From NCBI GenBank assembly GCA_035316885.1, contig DATHII010000363.1, forward strand, positions 1 to 7,669: a stretch of 7,669 bases of DNA, in the 5' to 3' direction. Source of the DNA: DASRTE01 sp035316885. GTDB lineage: Bacteria; Actinomycetota; Actinomycetes; Jiangellales; Jiangellaceae. The position numbers and the translations under genes are program-made. The notes under the pieces were generated by a model. That model had not been told where the DNA came from and did no database searches. It saw nothing but the letters and a program-made list of their open reading frames with translations. Of this stretch, positions 7,176 to 7,669 are shown in pieces (the first letter of the stretch is position 1; each line of letters starts with the position of its first letter).

Positions 7176-7352
7176 TACGCGTGTGCCGTGCCGCCCACCC
7201 ATCGCCGCCGCCATCCCGCAACACGCCACCGTCCGTGGGCCGCGCCGTGCAGCCGTACCGGGTCAGCGATATAACGCCCGGACGGCAGCACGGATACCCC
7301 ACAGGTAGCCCACGCGAGCGTCGCGCCAGGTGCAGCTGACCGTCCCCGGGGG

Positions 7353-7595
7353 GCCGCGTCATCATACGAGGGGCTCGAGCTGCGTTGCCGTCGACTCGGT
7401 GCCAGCGTGACCGAGGCCGTCTATGTCGGCGACGCCGCGGTGGACCTAACGTGCGCGGATGCCGCGAACGCATCCGGCATCCATGCGGCCTGGGGCTCCG
7501 TGAACGGCATTGCGCCGATGGCGGAACGCATCGCTCAGCGTCCTCACGACGTCGTCGAACTCGTACGGCAGCTACAGACTAATGATCACCATTGA
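7353..7595 (+). pseudogene. 5'-truncated HAD-superfamily phosphatase fragment
   Basis: The frame reads SSYEGLELRCRRLGAS, then TEAVYVGDAAVDLTCADAAN, then SGIHAAWGSVNG, ending RPHDVVELVRQL and TGA at 7593-7595. This is the C-terminal Rossmann half of a HAD hydrolase of the phosphoglycolate-phosphatase type. The Mg-binding motif IV, GDxxxD, is at 7428-7445, preceded by the usual RRLGAS helix. The N-terminal half, with the DxDGT nucleophile motif and the cap domain, is absent. In this frame a stop at 7272-7274 closes the upstream side, and no other frame before it carries the motif. The GTG at 7407 could start a 62-residue peptide but would lack catalytic residues. The fragment is 17 bases from the next gene, suggesting an old operon whose first gene has decayed. 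Confidence 0.6.
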
Positions 7596-7612
7596 CTCAG
7601 GCGGGTTCAACC

Positions 7613-7669
7613 ATGGAGCAGGACGCACTGATCCGATCGCCACGGCCTGCGGACATGCCCGCCGTGGCG
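7613..7669 (+). CDS. Probable GNAT N-acetyltransferase, first 19 codons only
   Basis: An ATG at 7613 opens a frame that runs to the window end and reads MEQDALIRSPRPADMPAVA. The pattern IRxxRPxDxPAV is the first strand and helix start of GNAT-fold acyltransferases. An AGGCGG (7599-7604), one base from consensus, lies eight bases before the start. The gene begins 17 bases after the HAD fragment's stop; HAD phosphatase and GNAT genes are often neighbours in actinobacteria. With 19 residues the family call is provisional and the substrate unknown. Confidence 0.55.
   Translation, partial: MEQDALIRSPRPADMPAVA

Larger units (their letters stand above)
6964..7352. other. Stretch without an intact gene, apparently decayed
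   Basis: No frame on either strand gives a protein I recognise over its length. The frames are Arg/Pro-rich, with compositions typical of non-coding high-GC DNA. The stretch holds a 10-base tandem duplication just after the reductase stop, a possible hairpin at 7019-7067 and a short helix-like coding remnant at 7092-7175. I see no tRNA, insertion-sequence ends or attachment site. Confidence 0.5.

Noticed and set aside
6976..7473. A 165-codon minus-strand frame in the region after the reductase
   Set aside because: Composition is Arg/Pro/Gly-rich, no domain is recognisable, and it overlaps the + strand HAD remnant, which has a clear motif.
7456..7476. Inverted repeat CGGATGC / GCATCCG with a seven-base loop
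   Set aside because: It lies inside the HAD-homologous coding remnant where the codons fit the protein family, so a chance palindrome is enough.

Overview
The window comes from a high-GC actinobacterium. GC at third codon positions is strong, GTG is used as a start, AGGAGG-type ribosome binding sites occur, and the secreted protein has the Ala-rich signal peptide and F5/8C-PKD-F5/8C tail common in soil or plant-associated actinomycetes. I would not name a genus. All supported genes are on the + strand.

Layout. Bases 1-1821 are a GH127 (DUF1680) beta-L-arabinofuranosidase whose 5' end lies outside the window. The frame is open from base 1, so the GTG at 64 is not the real start. Bases 1822-1911 are a 90-base spacer with a LacI-family-type operator half-palindrome at 1879-1894 and a GGAGG site. 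Bases 1912-5814 encode a 1300-residue secreted multidomain (alpha/alpha)6-barrel glycosidase, best read as GH121 (beta-L-arabinobiosidase, HypBA2-like). It carries an embedded two-Cys 'NQC..GGW' type module, two F5/8 type C-like domains and a PKD domain. A strong GC-rich hairpin at 5841-5877 follows it. Bases 5947-6963 encode a complete cytosolic aldo/keto reductase with an intact D-Y-K-H tetrad. Bases 6964-7352 hold no intact gene and look decayed. They lead into a 5'-truncated HAD-phosphatase remnant (about 7353-7595) and the first 19 codons of a probable GNAT acetyltransferase (7613 to the window end).

How it works together (inference from known families). The pairing of GH127 and GH121 matches the Bifidobacterium longum hypBA1/hypBA2 logic. 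The secreted GH121 enzyme releases beta-1,2-L-arabinofuranosyl disaccharide from arabinosylated hydroxyproline-rich plant glycoproteins (extensins). The disaccharide is imported, and the cytosolic GH127 enzyme splits it to L-arabinose. Here the pair is followed by an aldo/keto reductase that could act on the released sugar, although a terminator-like hairpin separates them. The transporter and the LacI regulator expected for such a locus are not in the window and would most likely lie upstream of base 1.
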